Assembly: GCA_029238215.1 (NCBI GenBank)
Contig: JAQWGN010000017.1
Span: 35,257-99,256, forward strand
Reading direction: 5' to 3'
From: Flavobacteriaceae bacterium
Lineage (GTDB): Bacteria; Bacteroidota; Bacteroidia; Flavobacteriales; Flavobacteriaceae
DNA length: 64,000 bases
A program made the position numbers and the translations under genes. This document shows, one piece after another, positions 1 to 9,460 of this stretch (the first letter of the stretch is position 1; every line of letters begins with the position of its first letter). The notes beneath the pieces were generated by a model. It worked only from the letters and a program-made list of their open reading frames with translations, searched no databases and was not told the origin of the DNA.

Positions 1-2
1 CC

Positions 3-1370
3 ACCCGCCAAGCGAAGTCTATTATCTATGCTAAAACATACTCGGTTATTCACTTTGATACAGGTCAGTTTACATTACCCCAACAGAAAGTAGTTGTTGA
101 CGGCGCCTTATTTTCAACCGACTCCCTTAGAATTCGCGTGAACGATGTTGTGGTAGATACGTTAGAACAGCCATTATACCCGATCAAAACGATTTTACCA
201 ATTGCCAAAAACACCATCGGGTGGTGGAAGCCCTATGCATTTGGATTCTTAATCATTTTGGGGCTTGTACTTCTTTATTTTTTAGCCATTCGTACACAAA
301 AACGCATTCGAGCAAGTCGTCAAAAACTACCGCCTTTTGAACGTGCATTGCAAGCGCTACAAGCCCTTGAATCCAAGCAACTCGAAGAACAAGAAGAGTA
401 CAAAGTATACTATTCAGCCATGACTGATATTGTAAAAAACTACCTTGAGGATGAAACCGATATCGATGCGCTAGAAAGCACCTCAGATGAATTATTAACG
501 AAATTAGCATTACTTCGAGATACCGGAAATTTAGACTTAACAAATGACACGATAGACCATCTTAACGAAGTACTTCGTACTGCAGACTTGGTAAAATTTG
601 CCCGTGCCATGCCCGAGGAACGTTTGGCTCGAGTCGATCGATCTAAAATTGAGTCCGTAGTAAAAGAAACACAAGCAGCACTGCCCGAGCCTACGGAAGA
701 AGAGCGTTTACAGAACGAAGCCTATGCACGAATGCGCCAGAAACAACGCCAACGCAAGCGGCTGCAACTCGGCGGACTTACTGTTTTGGGATTATCTTTT
801 GTTATAATTATTGGCATGGTAATAAATTATGGCGCTGTTCAAACGAAAGATCGTGTATTTGGACACCCTACTTTAGCATGGCTCGAAAAAGATTGGGTAG
901 CAAGCACCTATGGTATTTCAGGAATGCAACTCGAAACCCCAGATGTTTTAGGACGTAGATCAAGCCAGAATCGGATGAACCAACAGTTTGTTTTGGGGAG
1001 TTTAGACGATGCATTTTTGATTGTTTTACTCATGGAACACAGCACATCTAAAGATGAGCAAACCATAGATTTACAACAAAAGGTAGATAAGGTAATTGGT
1101 TATTTTGATAGTATGGGTGCCACCAATATTTTCCAAAAGCAAAACGATTATACCACCACTTCGGGTATTGAGGGTATTGTTGCATCAGGCTCTTTTGACT
1201 GGACCATATCCAATAAAAAATCACAACGCAAAACCTATGAAGTGTATCACTTTACTGAAAATAAAGGCTTCCAACAGCTACAACTAGTTTATGACCGCGA
1301 TGATGCATATGCCAAGGAGCTAATCACACGGATATTAGCAAGCATACAGTTTAAAAAAGCTAAAAAATGA
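3..1370 (+). CDS. DUF4381-like membrane protein of the bat operon, 5' end missing
   Basis: The reading frame is open from the left edge, so the N-terminus lies outside the window. A GTG at 138 is only an internal codon, because the residues before it (HFDTGQFTLPQQKVVVDG) read as real coding sequence. Visible parts are an extracytoplasmic start, a membrane span coded at about 220-290, a helical cytoplasmic stretch with the DUF4381-like phrases YLEDE and ADLVKFA, a second membrane span at about 770-835, and a C-terminal domain of about 170 residues. Its stop overlaps the batA start (ATGA), so it is translated with the bat genes. In Flavobacteria such a gene usually sits between MoxR/DUF58 genes and batA, which would be just upstream. 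The role in the membrane complex is inferred from context only; the C-terminal domain is not recognised. Confidence 0.75.
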   Translation, partial: TRQAKSIIYAKTYSVIHFDTGQFTLPQQKVVVDGALFSTDSLRIRVNDVVVDTLEQPLYPIKTILPIAKNTIGWWKPYAFGFLIILGLVLLYFLAIRTQKRIRASRQKLPPFERALQALQALESKQLEEQEEYKVYYSAMTDIVKNYLEDETDIDALESTSDELLTKLALLRDTGNLDLTNDTIDHLNEVLRTADLVKFARAMPEERLARVDRSKIESVVKETQAALPEPTEEERLQNEAYARMRQKQRQRKRLQLGGLTVLGLSFVIIIGMVINYGAVQTKDRVFGHPTLAWLEKDWVASTYGISGMQLETPDVLGRRSSQNRMNQQFVLGSLDDAFLIVLLMEHSTSKDEQTIDLQQKVDKVIGYFDSMGATNIFQKQNDYTTTSGIEGIVASGSFDWTISNKKSQRKTYEVYHFTENKGFQQLQLVYDRDDAYAKELITRILASIQFKKAKK

Positions 1371-2368
1371 TGGAATACACCTTTGCATATCCGGAGTTTT
1401 TTTGGGGGCTATTAGCCATTCCTTTGCTTATTTTTTGGCATGTCTTAACCAGAAAAAAGCATGTAGCACACGTGTTAAGCCCAAGCATTGATGCCTTTGC
1501 CAAATCTGGAAGATTGCCCAAGTGGCAACCTCTATTGTTTTTATTGCGATTAATCGCGATAGGATTTTTCTTAGTTGCCCTGGCTAGACCACAGACTCAA
1601 GATGTAAGCACCCAAACTAAAACCAATAAAGGCATCGATATTGTTATGGCCATAGATGTATCTTCAAGTATGTTGGCACGCGATTTAAAACCCAATCGCC
1701 TTTCTGCATTAAAGAAGGTCGCCGCCGATTTTATTGCCAAGCGAACTTCTGACCGAATCGGGTTGGTGGTTTATGCCGGCGAGAGTTATACCAAAACCCC
1801 AATTACTTCTGATAAAGCATTGGTAATCGATGTGCTTGGAAAAGTATCTTATGATGGAATAATAAGTGACGGTACCGCCATCGGAATGGGCCTTGCTACT
1901 GCTGTAAATCGACTAAGGGACAGTAAAGCTAAAAGTAAAATCATCATCTTGCTCACAGATGGGGTAAACAATACCGGCTTTGTAGACCCTAAAACAGCCG
2001 CAGGACTTGCAAGCTCCTTTGGTATTAAAACCTATACCATTGGTTTGGGAAGTAATGGAAGTGCCCCTGCACCTGTAGCACTCCGTCCAGACGGGTCTTT
2101 TGTATATCAACTTACAAAAGTTGAAATTGATGAAGAGCTATTGAAAACCATCGCAGAGGAAACAGGAGGGAGCTATTATCGTGCTACCAACAATAAAAAA
2201 CTGGAAGCCATTTATGAAGAAATCGATAAATTAGAACGTACAGAAGTCGAAGAGATTCGCTATACGAAATACCACGAAAAGTACCGTTGGTTTGTGTTTT
2301 GGGGATTAGGTGCACTTCTACTTGAATGGACACTACGGCATACGCTTTTTAAATCGGCATTGGCATGA
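1367..2368 (+). CDS. batA: BatA, VWA-domain membrane protein
   Basis: BatA is a von Willebrand factor A protein of the Bacteroides aerotolerance operon. It is anchored by N-terminal spans (residues about 12-27 and 55-72) and a C-terminal span, with the VWA domain between. The metal-ion-dependent adhesion site is intact: DVSSS at residues 97-101, a threonine in SDGTAIG, and the aspartate in LLTDGVNN. The length of 333 aa is normal for the family. The gene overlaps its neighbours on both sides by ATGA junctions, indicating translational coupling. The family is linked to oxidative-stress survival in Bacteroides and Leptospira, but its biochemical job is unsettled. Confidence 0.93.
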   Translation: MMEYTFAYPEFFWGLLAIPLLIFWHVLTRKKHVAHVLSPSIDAFAKSGRLPKWQPLLFLLRLIAIGFFLVALARPQTQDVSTQTKTNKGIDIVMAIDVSSSMLARDLKPNRLSALKKVAADFIAKRTSDRIGLVVYAGESYTKTPITSDKALVIDVLGKVSYDGIISDGTAIGMGLATAVNRLRDSKAKSKIIILLTDGVNNTGFVDPKTAAGLASSFGIKTYTIGLGSNGSAPAPVALRPDGSFVYQLTKVEIDEELLKTIAEETGGSYYRATNNKKLEAIYEEIDKLERTEVEEIRYTKYHEKYRWFVFWGLGALLLEWTLRHTLFKSALA

Positions 2369-3396
2369 TACAGTACGAACAAACCCAATATTTCTATCTG
2401 TTGCTTCTAATCCCTATAATGGTGTTAGCATACCTATTGTTTACATTATGGAAAAAACGCATTCAGAAAACGATGGCCTCTCCATCAATGCTTTTACACA
2501 TTGCTCCAGAGCAATCCTTTTTTAAAGGGTGGGCAAAGCAGGTCTTGTTATGGCTTGGAGTGGCGTGTATTTGTATTGGGCTGGTAAATCCCCAAATAGG
2601 AACTGAATTAGAAACTGTAAAGAGAGAGGGAGTGGACATCGTTTTTGCTATTGATGTATCTAAAAGCATGCTTGCGGAAGATATTGCTCCCAACAGGCTT
2701 GAGAAGGCAAAACGCTTAACAAGTGAGCTTATTAATAAGCTGGTTAGTGATCGGATAGGAATTATTGCATACGCCTCTTCGGCGATTCCTCATTTGCCAA
2801 TTACCACAGACTATGCTGCCGCTCGAATGTTCCTTGCCTCACTTGATACCAATATGATTTCTTCGCAAGGAACGGCTATCTCGGCTGCGATTCGCTTGGC
2901 AGAAACCTATTTTGATGATGAAAATCAATCGAACAAGGTGGTCTGTATCCTATCAGACGGCGAAGATCATGGTGAGGATGCACTTACAGCAGTTAAACAG
3001 GCATCAGACTTGGGAATCACTTTTTTCACGGTTGTTGTTGGTACTGAAAAAGGCTCTGTAATTCCAATAAAGCAGGGGAATTCGATCGCCTATAAAAAAG
3101 ACGAGAATGGAGAAGTTGTGATTACAAAAAGTGATTTTGAGCAAATGAAATCCATTGCAGAAGAAAACGATGGTTTATTTTTAGAGGGCGGGAATACCGA
3201 AGAAGTTGTGACAGCAATTATTGATCGCCTAAAAACAATGGACAAACAAGAGTTTGAGGCCAAGCAATTTGTTAAATTCAAGGATCAATTTCAATGGTTT
3301 TTGGGGATTGGCTTATTTTTGATTGTTCTTGATTTATTTTTATTTTATCGAAGCACACAATGGATAAAAAAACTAAACCTTTTTTATGATGCGTAG
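2365..3396 (+). CDS. batB: BatB, VWA-domain membrane protein
   Basis: This is a second VWA protein and a paralogue of BatA with the same plan: an N-terminal span at residues about 9-27, another at about 58-75, the VWA core, and a C-terminal span. The MIDAS motif DVSKS is again at residues 97-101, and SDGEDH supplies the later aspartate. The start overlaps the batA stop by 4 nt (ATGA) and the end overlaps batC by 11 nt. BatA and BatB presumably act as a pair in the inner membrane; this rests on the family and operon, not on direct evidence here. Confidence 0.93.
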   Translation: MIQYEQTQYFYLLLLIPIMVLAYLLFTLWKKRIQKTMASPSMLLHIAPEQSFFKGWAKQVLLWLGVACICIGLVNPQIGTELETVKREGVDIVFAIDVSKSMLAEDIAPNRLEKAKRLTSELINKLVSDRIGIIAYASSAIPHLPITTDYAAARMFLASLDTNMISSQGTAISAAIRLAETYFDDENQSNKVVCILSDGEDHGEDALTAVKQASDLGITFFTVVVGTEKGSVIPIKQGNSIAYKKDENGEVVITKSDFEQMKSIAEENDGLFLEGGNTEEVVTAIIDRLKTMDKQEFEAKQFVKFKDQFQWFLGIGLFLIVLDLFLFYRSTQWIKKLNLFYDA

Positions 3397-4213
3397 TCAC
3401 TTTTGTATTCTTTTTTTCTTTCCACTAGCAGTACTAGCTCAGGATGCATTGCAGGTACAACAGACCGATAATTATATCTATGATGGCAATGAAGCTTTTG
3501 ATGCAGCTAACGACGTAGAAGCGGAAAAAAATTACCGCCGTGCTGTTGCGTTAGGAGCAAAGAACGATATTGCCCAGTACAACCTTGCAACAACCCTGCA
3601 ACAAGACAACTATACCCAAGAGGCATTACTAACCTATGCTGAGACATTGGAAGCTACAAGAGAGCGTCCTAATAAACATCGTACCTTCCACAATATTGGC
3701 AATGCGTTAATGCAACTCAAAAATTATAAAGGAGCCGTGGATGCCTATAAAAATGCCTTGCGAAACAATCCGAATGACGATGAAACACGCTATAATTATG
3801 CTCTAGCCAAAAAAATGCTTGAGGAAGAACAACAAGAACAAGACGAGCAGCAGGATCAAGACGATAATCAAGAGAATAAGGAAAACGACGACCAGAAGAA
3901 AGACAACGATAAAAACCAAGACAAGGATAAAGAGCAAGAGGGCGATAAGGATAACGAAGGGGAGGATTCTCAGGATAAGGAGAAGCCTTCTAAAGAGGAC
4001 GAAGGTGAGAAAGACCAGAAAGAACCAGAACAGGACGAGGGTCAAGAAAGCGATACTGATAATAAAAAAAAACAGCCCCAACCTACACAGTTATCACCTC
4101 AACAAATCCAGAATTTACTTGACGCGATGAGTAATGAGGAAAAGAAAGTCCAAGACAAATTGAATGCTAAAAAGGTAAAAGCATCTGGAACCAAAAACAA
4201 AAAGGATTGGTAA
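3386..4213 (+). CDS. batC: BatC, TPR protein with long charged tail
   Basis: A signal peptide (MMRSHFCILFFFPLAVLAQ, cut after AQ) is followed by about three tetratricopeptide repeats to residue about 145. A low-complexity tail of Glu, Asp, Lys, Gln and Asn then runs to residue about 230. A short PQQIQNLLDAMSNEEKKVQ segment near the C-terminus is typical of BatC. The tail creates long open frames in other phases (3803-4130), which are not genes. The protein is periplasmic or attached to the outer face of the inner membrane. TPRs suggest a scaffold for BatA/B/D. Either of two adjacent ATG codons (3386, 3389) could be the start. Confidence 0.88.
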   Translation: MMRSHFCILFFFPLAVLAQDALQVQQTDNYIYDGNEAFDAANDVEAEKNYRRAVALGAKNDIAQYNLATTLQQDNYTQEALLTYAETLEATRERPNKHRTFHNIGNALMQLKNYKGAVDAYKNALRNNPNDDETRYNYALAKKMLEEEQQEQDEQQDQDDNQENKENDDQKKDNDKNQDKDKEQEGDKDNEGEDSQDKEKPSKEDEGEKDQKEPEQDEGQESDTDNKKKQPQPTQLSPQQIQNLLDAMSNEEKKVQDKLNAKKVKASGTKNKKDW

Positions 4214-5958
4214 TGAACAAAACAGCGTTATTGTGTTTTTTGATGGTGTGGACAGTTTCACCACACCTCCTAGGGCAAGTACGTTTTGAAGCAACCCTTA
4301 GCAAGAATGAACTAGGGATTAACGAACGATTGCGCGTGGAGTTTACCATGAATCAAGACGGGGATAATTTCAGACCTCCTTCTTTTGACGACTTCCGAGT
4401 AGTTGCAGGCCCAAACCAATCGGTGAGCAATATGTTTGTCAATGGAAAACGGTCGTTTTCTAAGAGCTACACCTATTTTCTTACACCACTGAAAAAGGGA
4501 AAGCTTTCTATAGGGCAGGCTTCTATAGAAATTGAAGGTCAACGCTATAAAACCTCCCAACTTTCGGTGGAAGTTAAGAATGCCGTAGACCTTCCAAAAA
4601 ACCCAAATGATCCCAATTATATTGCAGCTGAAAACCTGCATTTGGTTGTCGAATTATCAAAAAACAAAGCATACATCAACGAGCCAATAACCGTTTTGTA
4701 TAAACTTTATTTTGGTGGAAATGTTCGTCCTTCGGATGTAAACGCTATCGACATGCCTGAGTACAATGACTTTTGGTCTCAGGATATTCCTTCACGAAGA
4801 ACCATTGAAAGGGGAATGTATAAGGGAAAGCAATACAACTATGTAATTTGGCAGCAAACCGTATTGTATCCACAGCGTGAAGGGAAACTTCCTATAGCTC
4901 CTCTAACACTTGATGTTCAGCTAGATGTACCTACAAAGCGGCGAGATTTTTTTGGAAATCAGGTGTACACTCAAGTATCGCGTATTGTATCGGCAGGGAA
5001 GCGATCATTAACAGTAATACCATTCCCTGAAGAAGGAAAACCAGCCTCATTTAGTGGCGCTGTTGGTAGCTTTGAATTTGATGTAACAACTTCAAAGGCA
5101 GCCCTTAACGCTTCTGAATCTTTACAAGCAGTTGTGTCGGTAAAAGGAAATGGAAATTTAAAGTTGTTTTCACTCCCAGAATTGGTGACACCAAGTGCTT
5201 TGGAGCGCTATGATCCAGAACATAATGAACAAGTAAAAACAACACTTTCGGGAATGCGAGGTAGTAAGGAAGACAGCTATACCTTGGTTCCTCAATTTCA
5301 AGGGAAATATCCAATACCAGCGGTTGAGTTTTCATATTTTGACCCATCAACAAAGACGTACAAAACCCTTCGTTCCGAAGAGCTGATAATTGATGTATTG
5401 GAAGGCCCTAAAATTGCCGGGTCTCCTACACCCACAACACCTATTGTCACGGGTAGTACTGTCAATTCTAATGCATTTCAATTTATTGCACAACGCACAA
5501 ACTTTAAACCAATAGCACAACGCCCATTTTTTGGCAGTACGCTATACTATGCGTTGCTTTTCACTCCGATTGTCTTGTTGTTTTTATACAGACTATTACG
5601 CAACAGAAAACCCGATGCGATGCGTGTTGCACAACGCAATAAAGCCCGTTTGGTAAAAAAGTTTTTGGGTAAGGCAAAGCGAAGCATGTCAGAATCTACG
5701 TTATTTTATGTCGCTCTAGAACAAGCATTACATAATTATGTCAAGGCGCGTCTGCAAATACAAATGACAGAATTCAGCAAAGAAAAAATGGAGATTTTAC
5801 TCACCAAAAAGGGAGTGGATACCCAAACCGTTGCGTTATTTATCCGCGTGCTTACCAATTGTGAGTTTGCTCGCTATACGCCCAGTTCAAAAAGCAGTAT
5901 GGAACAAGACTATAACATTGCCGTAGAGGCCATAACTCAAATGGATAAACAATTTTAG
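4213..5958 (+). CDS. batD: BatD, oxygen-tolerance membrane protein
   Basis: The start is the ATG that shares one base with the batC stop (TAATG at 4211-4215); an upstream TTG in frame is less likely. The protein is 581 aa. A signal peptide ends near LLGQ. A long run of Ig-like beta domains typical of the BatD family follows (VRFEATLSKNELGINERLRV), then one transmembrane helix at residues about 460-477 and a cytoplasmic helical C-terminus. In Flavobacteria it sits between the TPR proteins BatC and BatE, as here. The function is assumed to be shared with the BatA/B complex. Confidence 0.9.
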   Translation: MNKTALLCFLMVWTVSPHLLGQVRFEATLSKNELGINERLRVEFTMNQDGDNFRPPSFDDFRVVAGPNQSVSNMFVNGKRSFSKSYTYFLTPLKKGKLSIGQASIEIEGQRYKTSQLSVEVKNAVDLPKNPNDPNYIAAENLHLVVELSKNKAYINEPITVLYKLYFGGNVRPSDVNAIDMPEYNDFWSQDIPSRRTIERGMYKGKQYNYVIWQQTVLYPQREGKLPIAPLTLDVQLDVPTKRRDFFGNQVYTQVSRIVSAGKRSLTVIPFPEEGKPASFSGAVGSFEFDVTTSKAALNASESLQAVVSVKGNGNLKLFSLPELVTPSALERYDPEHNEQVKTTLSGMRGSKEDSYTLVPQFQGKYPIPAVEFSYFDPSTKTYKTLRSEELIIDVLEGPKIAGSPTPTTPIVTGSTVNSNAFQFIAQRTNFKPIAQRPFFGSTLYYALLFTPIVLLFLYRLLRNRKPDAMRVAQRNKARLVKKFLGKAKRSMSESTLFYVALEQALHNYVKARLQIQMTEFSKEKMEILLTKKGVDTQTVALFIRVLTNCEFARYTPSSKSSMEQDYNIAVEAITQMDKQF

Positions 5959-5960
5959 CT

Positions 5961-6725
5961 ATGAAAAGAAGCGTAGTTTTTATGTTACTTGTATCGTTAG
6001 TTGCAGTTGGACAATCTCCAAATGATTTCTTTAGGGAAGCGAATAATGCCTACAATGAAGGAAATTATAACCGCGCCATTCAGTATTATGATTCTATCAG
6101 TAAACAGGGAGTGCACTCTGTAGAGCTGTATTTTAACTTGGCAAACGCCTATTACAAACAAAATGCAATTGCACCTAGCATTTTGAATTATGAAAAAGCA
6201 TTGTTATTAGATGCTGACAATCAGCAGGTACTTAATAATTTGTCTTTTGCACAAAACATGACTCTAGATCGGTTTGCTCCTTTACCAGAAAATGAATTAA
6301 AAAAATGGGGCAACGGACTGGTATTTCTAACATCGGTGCGGGGATGGGCTCTAGTTACAATTATGGGATCCTGGTTGGCAATCCTAAGCTTTTTCTTATA
6401 TGATAAAACAAGAAAAAGTGGGTTTAAGCGCTTGTATTTTACGGTCTTTGTTGGATTACTCTTCTGTACTGTTTTTTCTTTTGCGTTTGCATTACAACAA
6501 AAAGGGAAGCTGCGTAATTCGCGACCGGCTATAGTTTATGCTAGTTCTGAATCATTTCGGTCAGAGCCTAATTTGCGCTCAGAAGTATTACTTACAATTC
6601 ACGAAGGAGCAAAAGTATTTGTTCTCGAAAATGTGGAAGATTGGATTAAAATCCGCTTAATCAATGGATCAACGGGATGGATTCCACAAAGTAGTATTGC
6701 TTATATCAGCTTTGCTGTAGAATAG
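5961..6725 (+). CDS. batE: BatE, TPR and SH3b protein
   Basis: This 254-aa last member of the bat operon starts 3 nt after the batD stop. It has a signal peptide (MKRSVVFMLLVSLVAVGQ), two TPR units (residues about 20-90), two membrane spans (about 120-145 and 158-180), and a C-terminal bacterial SH3 domain (RSEPNLRSEVLLTIHEG, then VEDWIKIRLINGSTGWI). SH3b domains often bind peptidoglycan or peptides, so this end may face the periplasm. The 3' end overlaps the convergent cvpA gene by 20 bp, so no room remains for a terminator between them. Confidence 0.88.
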   Translation: MKRSVVFMLLVSLVAVGQSPNDFFREANNAYNEGNYNRAIQYYDSISKQGVHSVELYFNLANAYYKQNAIAPSILNYEKALLLDADNQQVLNNLSFAQNMTLDRFAPLPENELKKWGNGLVFLTSVRGWALVTIMGSWLAILSFFLYDKTRKSGFKRLYFTVFVGLLFCTVFSFAFALQQKGKLRNSRPAIVYASSESFRSEPNLRSEVLLTIHEGAKVFVLENVEDWIKIRLINGSTGWIPQSSIAYISFAVE

Positions 6726-7221
6726 GCTCGATTAGATTTTTATCCGTATTAATTTTTTCAAATAAATATCCTCCCAAATCCTGTAGTGGTTCAAAGAAAA
6801 GTGAACTTTCGGTAAGGGTTTCGGGTAAAAAAGGAAAGAACTGGTTTGCTTGCCCTAAAATCCAAACCAATACGCCACAAATTACGAGCCATTTACAAGT
6901 ACCAAATATGGCGCCCAACAAACGATTTAAAAACCCGAGTAAAATTACCTTAGCGAGTTTGGTTAATAGCTTTCCAATCCACGCAACTCCGATAATAATT
7001 CCAATAAATGTTAATGCAAAAGCAAGTAGGGATAGATATTCCCATTCTATATAATTGGAAAGTAAATGAGCAGTAAAGCTTGAAAAGTGCAACGCTCCAA
7101 AAACACCCAACACCAATGCTAGTAGCGAAGCGATTTCCACAAAAAACCCTCTAAATGCTCCACGACCAAGACCGTAAACAGCTAAGCAAACAACAGCAAT
7201 GTCGATATAATTAAGCGGCAT
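6706..7221 (-). CDS. cvpA: CvpA family membrane protein
   Basis: A 171-aa protein with four hydrophobic helices and the N-terminal phrase LNYIDIAVVCLAVYGLGRGAFRG cut here to its key parts: Y-I-D-I at the start and a G-x-x-R-G-x-x-R-G turn between helices 1 and 2, typical of CvpA. CvpA in E. coli is needed for colicin V production and for bile resistance; the molecular role is unclear. The gene is transcribed leftward from a TACATTTG element only 4 nt before its ATG. It is divergent from pheS and convergent with batE. Confidence 0.85.
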   Translation of the reverse strand: MPLNYIDIAVVCLAVYGLGRGAFRGFFVEIASLLALVLGVFGALHFSSFTAHLLSNYIEWEYLSLLAFALTFIGIIIGVAWIGKLLTKLAKVILLGFLNRLLGAIFGTCKWLVICGVLVWILGQANQFFPFLPETLTESSLFFEPLQDLGGYLFEKINTDKNLIEPILQQS

Positions 7222-7225
7222 ACTA

Positions 7226-7233
7226 CAAATGTA
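7226..7233 (-). promoter_or_regulatory. TAnnTTTG promoter element of cvpA
   Basis: TACATTTG on the minus strand, an exact match to the Bacteroidota -7 element. It ends 4 nt before the cvpA ATG, so transcription would start at or next to the start codon. No convincing -33 TTTG lies at the usual distance. Confidence 0.5.
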
Positions 7234-7276
7234 CGCATAGATTTGTTTGCTGTAGTGGTACTATTTGTGGAATGTG

Positions 7277-7284
7277 TATTTTTG
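7277..7284 (+). promoter_or_regulatory. TAnnTTTG promoter element of pheS
   Basis: TATTTTTG, an exact -7 consensus match, ends 5 nt before the chosen pheS ATG at 7290. It therefore predicts a leaderless transcript and argues against the in-frame ATG at 7272, which lies upstream of the element. The -33 match is poor. Confidence 0.5.
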
Positions 7285-7289
7285 TCCTT

Positions 7290-8309
7290 ATGATTGATAC
7301 CATTAAAACACATCTTCAAGACGTAGAAGTATATCAGGCTTCATCCTTGGATGAGGTAGAACAGTTTAGGATAGCATATTTAGGAAAGAAGGGACATATT
7401 ACCCAACTTTTTGCAGATTTCCGTAACGTTCCTAATGAAGAAAAAAAGGAATATGGACAGTTGCTAAATCAACTAAAAACCGAAGCACAAACTAAGGTCA
7501 AGGAACTACAAACACAATTAAGCGGTTCGCAAACTCCTAAAGGACTTTTGAATGACATTACCCGACCAGGTCAGCCCATTGCCTTGGGAGCACGTCATCC
7601 CATTAGTATCGTTCGCGATAAGGTAATCGATGTGTTTAGCCGCATTGGTTATGGTCTATCTTCTGGCCCTGAAGTTGAGGATGATTGGCACAATTTTTCT
7701 GCACTTAACTTGCCTGAACATCATCCAGCACGGGATATGCAAGACACCTTTTTTGTGCAAACCAACCCCGATGTAATGTTACGCACCCACACTTCTTCGG
7801 TACAAGTGCGTCATATGGAAGCCAACCGGCCTCCTATCCGAATTTTATCTCCTGGTCGTGTTTTTAGAAACGAAGCAATTTCAGCACGATCACACTGTGT
7901 TTTTCATCAAGTAGAAGGCTTGTATATCGATAAGAATGTGTCTTTTGCTGATTTAAAGCAAACGTTAATGTACTTTACAAAAGCAATTTTTGGAACAGCA
8001 GAAATCCGCCTTCGGCCATCGTATTTTCCATTTACTGAGCCAAGTGCTGAGGTAGATATTTATTGGGGGTTAGAAACAGAAGCAGATTATCGCATCACCA
8101 AGGGAACAGGGTGGTTAGAGATAATGGGTTGTGGTATGGTAGACCCTCAAGTTTTGAAGAACTGTAACATTGATCCTGAGGAATATTCAGGATTTGCTTT
8201 TGGAATGGGGCTCGAACGTATGGCCATGCTCTTGTATCAAATTGAAGATATTCGCATGTTTTACGAAAACGATGTGCGTTTCCTAAAGCAATTTACTTCA
8301 ATAAGCTAG
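7290..8309 (+). CDS. pheS: Phenylalanine-tRNA ligase alpha subunit
   Basis: PheS charges tRNA-Phe as the catalytic half of the alpha2beta2 synthetase. The N-terminal coiled-coil (residues about 1-85) is followed by the class II core. Motif 2 is seen in RVFRNEAISARSH, and motif 3 in GFAFGMGLERMAML near the C-terminus. The 339-aa length is normal. The start at 7290 (MIDTIKTHL) is preferred over 7272 because family members begin with this helix and the promoter element lies between the two. pheT is not adjacent. The last 4 nt overlap convergent gpsA. Confidence 0.95.
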   Translation: MIDTIKTHLQDVEVYQASSLDEVEQFRIAYLGKKGHITQLFADFRNVPNEEKKEYGQLLNQLKTEAQTKVKELQTQLSGSQTPKGLLNDITRPGQPIALGARHPISIVRDKVIDVFSRIGYGLSSGPEVEDDWHNFSALNLPEHHPARDMQDTFFVQTNPDVMLRTHTSSVQVRHMEANRPPIRILSPGRVFRNEAISARSHCVFHQVEGLYIDKNVSFADLKQTLMYFTKAIFGTAEIRLRPSYFPFTEPSAEVDIYWGLETEADYRITKGTGWLEIMGCGMVDPQVLKNCNIDPEEYSGFAFGMGLERMAMLLYQIEDIRMFYENDVRFLKQFTSIS

Positions 8310-9301
8310 CTAAGGACTTGAGCTAATGCTTTCATTTTTTTCTTTGCAGAGGCTTTTTCATAAAGGACTTGATACACACAGTCTAAAATAGGGAAATCCT
8401 CTTCACAAGAATGGCATATAGCATGGGTGGTTTTAGTTCCATAATACCCTTCAGCCACCATGGTCATTTCTACCAATGCCGCTTTAACTGTGTAGCCTTT
8501 TCCAATCATGTTTCCAAGCATACGGTTTCTACTAAATACCGAGTAAGCCGTTACGAGTAAATCGCCTAAGTATGCCGATTTATTTACATTCCTTTTTTTC
8601 TTGTCAACATGCTTAACAAAGCGCTTCATTTCACGGACAGCATTACTAATGAAAACACTTATAAAATTATCCCCGTAACCCAAGCCATGAGCCATTCCTA
8701 CTCCAATGGCGTATACATTTTTGAGTGTTGCAGCATATTCAGTTCCAATAACATCATCTGTGGTTGATGAGCGGATATAAGCACAATCTAACTTTTCTTT
8801 TAATTCTTTTGCCAGGGCTTTATTGGCACTTGCAACAGTCAAATAAGAAAGACGTTCTAGCGCCACTTCTTCAGCATGGCATGGCCCTGCAATTATCCCA
8901 AAGTGCTTTTCGGGCACATTGAATTTCTCATGTAAATAGGTGCCTACTAACGTATTTTGCTCGGGGACAATTCCTTTTATTGCAGAAAAAATAATCTTGT
9001 CTTCAATGGGGGTAGTTAGCTCTGCCAAAGAACTATCTACAAAATAAGAAGGAATAGCCAAGATTAAAACCTTGTACTTATCTACAATTTCATTTAAATC
9101 AGTATGTAAATCAAGCTGCTTTGTGTTGAACTCAACACTACTTAAATAGTTGGGGTTATGTCCTTCTTTGGAAAGATGTTCATGGATTGTTTCATTCCTT
9201 ACATACCACCCTACAGAGCTGCAATTTTCACATAGAATTTTAACGAGTGCTGTAGCCCAACTACCGCTACCGATAACCGCAATCTTTGAAAAATCTACCA
9301 T
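8306..9301 (-). CDS. gpsA: NAD(P)H-dependent glycerol-3-phosphate dehydrogenase
   Basis: GpsA reduces dihydroxyacetone phosphate to sn-glycerol 3-phosphate, the backbone for phospholipids. The N-terminal Rossmann motif is IAVIGSGSWATAL. The catalytic-domain region has GTEYAATLKNVYAIGVG with the conserved lysine, and GDLLVTAYSVFSRNR matches the family GDLxxTxxSxxSRN signature. The length of 331 aa is normal. The gene stands alone between convergent pheS and an intergenic stretch of about 160 bp that holds no gene. Confidence 0.95.
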   Translation of the reverse strand: MVDFSKIAVIGSGSWATALVKILCENCSSVGWYVRNETIHEHLSKEGHNPNYLSSVEFNTKQLDLHTDLNEIVDKYKVLILAIPSYFVDSSLAELTTPIEDKIIFSAIKGIVPEQNTLVGTYLHEKFNVPEKHFGIIAGPCHAEEVALERLSYLTVASANKALAKELKEKLDCAYIRSSTTDDVIGTEYAATLKNVYAIGVGMAHGLGYGDNFISVFISNAVREMKRFVKHVDKKKRNVNKSAYLGDLLVTAYSVFSRNRMLGNMIGKGYTVKAALVEMTMVAEGYYGTKTTHAICHSCEEDFPILDCVYQVLYEKASAKKKMKALAQVLS

Positions 9302-9430
9302 GGTTTTAGTTCTACGAAATATTTAACATATGTTTCACAACTAGCGCTTAAAGGATATACTACCTTGCAGGTGTAAACAGATAGCAAAAAATGCTTATTA
9401 GTTTTTCATAGTTTAATATGGTTGGTTATT

Positions 9431-9456
9431 AGAAGGCACCTTGCAGGGTGCTTTCT
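9431..9456. terminator. Hairpin beyond the 9461-9892 gene
   Basis: Inverted repeat AGAAGGCACC / GGTGCTTTCT (10 bp, one G-T pair) with loop TTGCAG. On the plus strand it is followed by TGTTTTAT. It lies 4 nt past the stop of the leftward gene at 9461. The U-rich side faces rightward, so it may not be an efficient leftward terminator. The rest of 9302-9430 shows no gene. Confidence 0.4.
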
Positions 9457-9460
9457 TGTT

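Noticed and set aside
3803..4130. Open frames on both strands inside batC
   Set aside because: They arise from the A/G-rich low-complexity tail of BatC and translate to simple Leu/Ile/Val or Lys/Arg strings with no start context.
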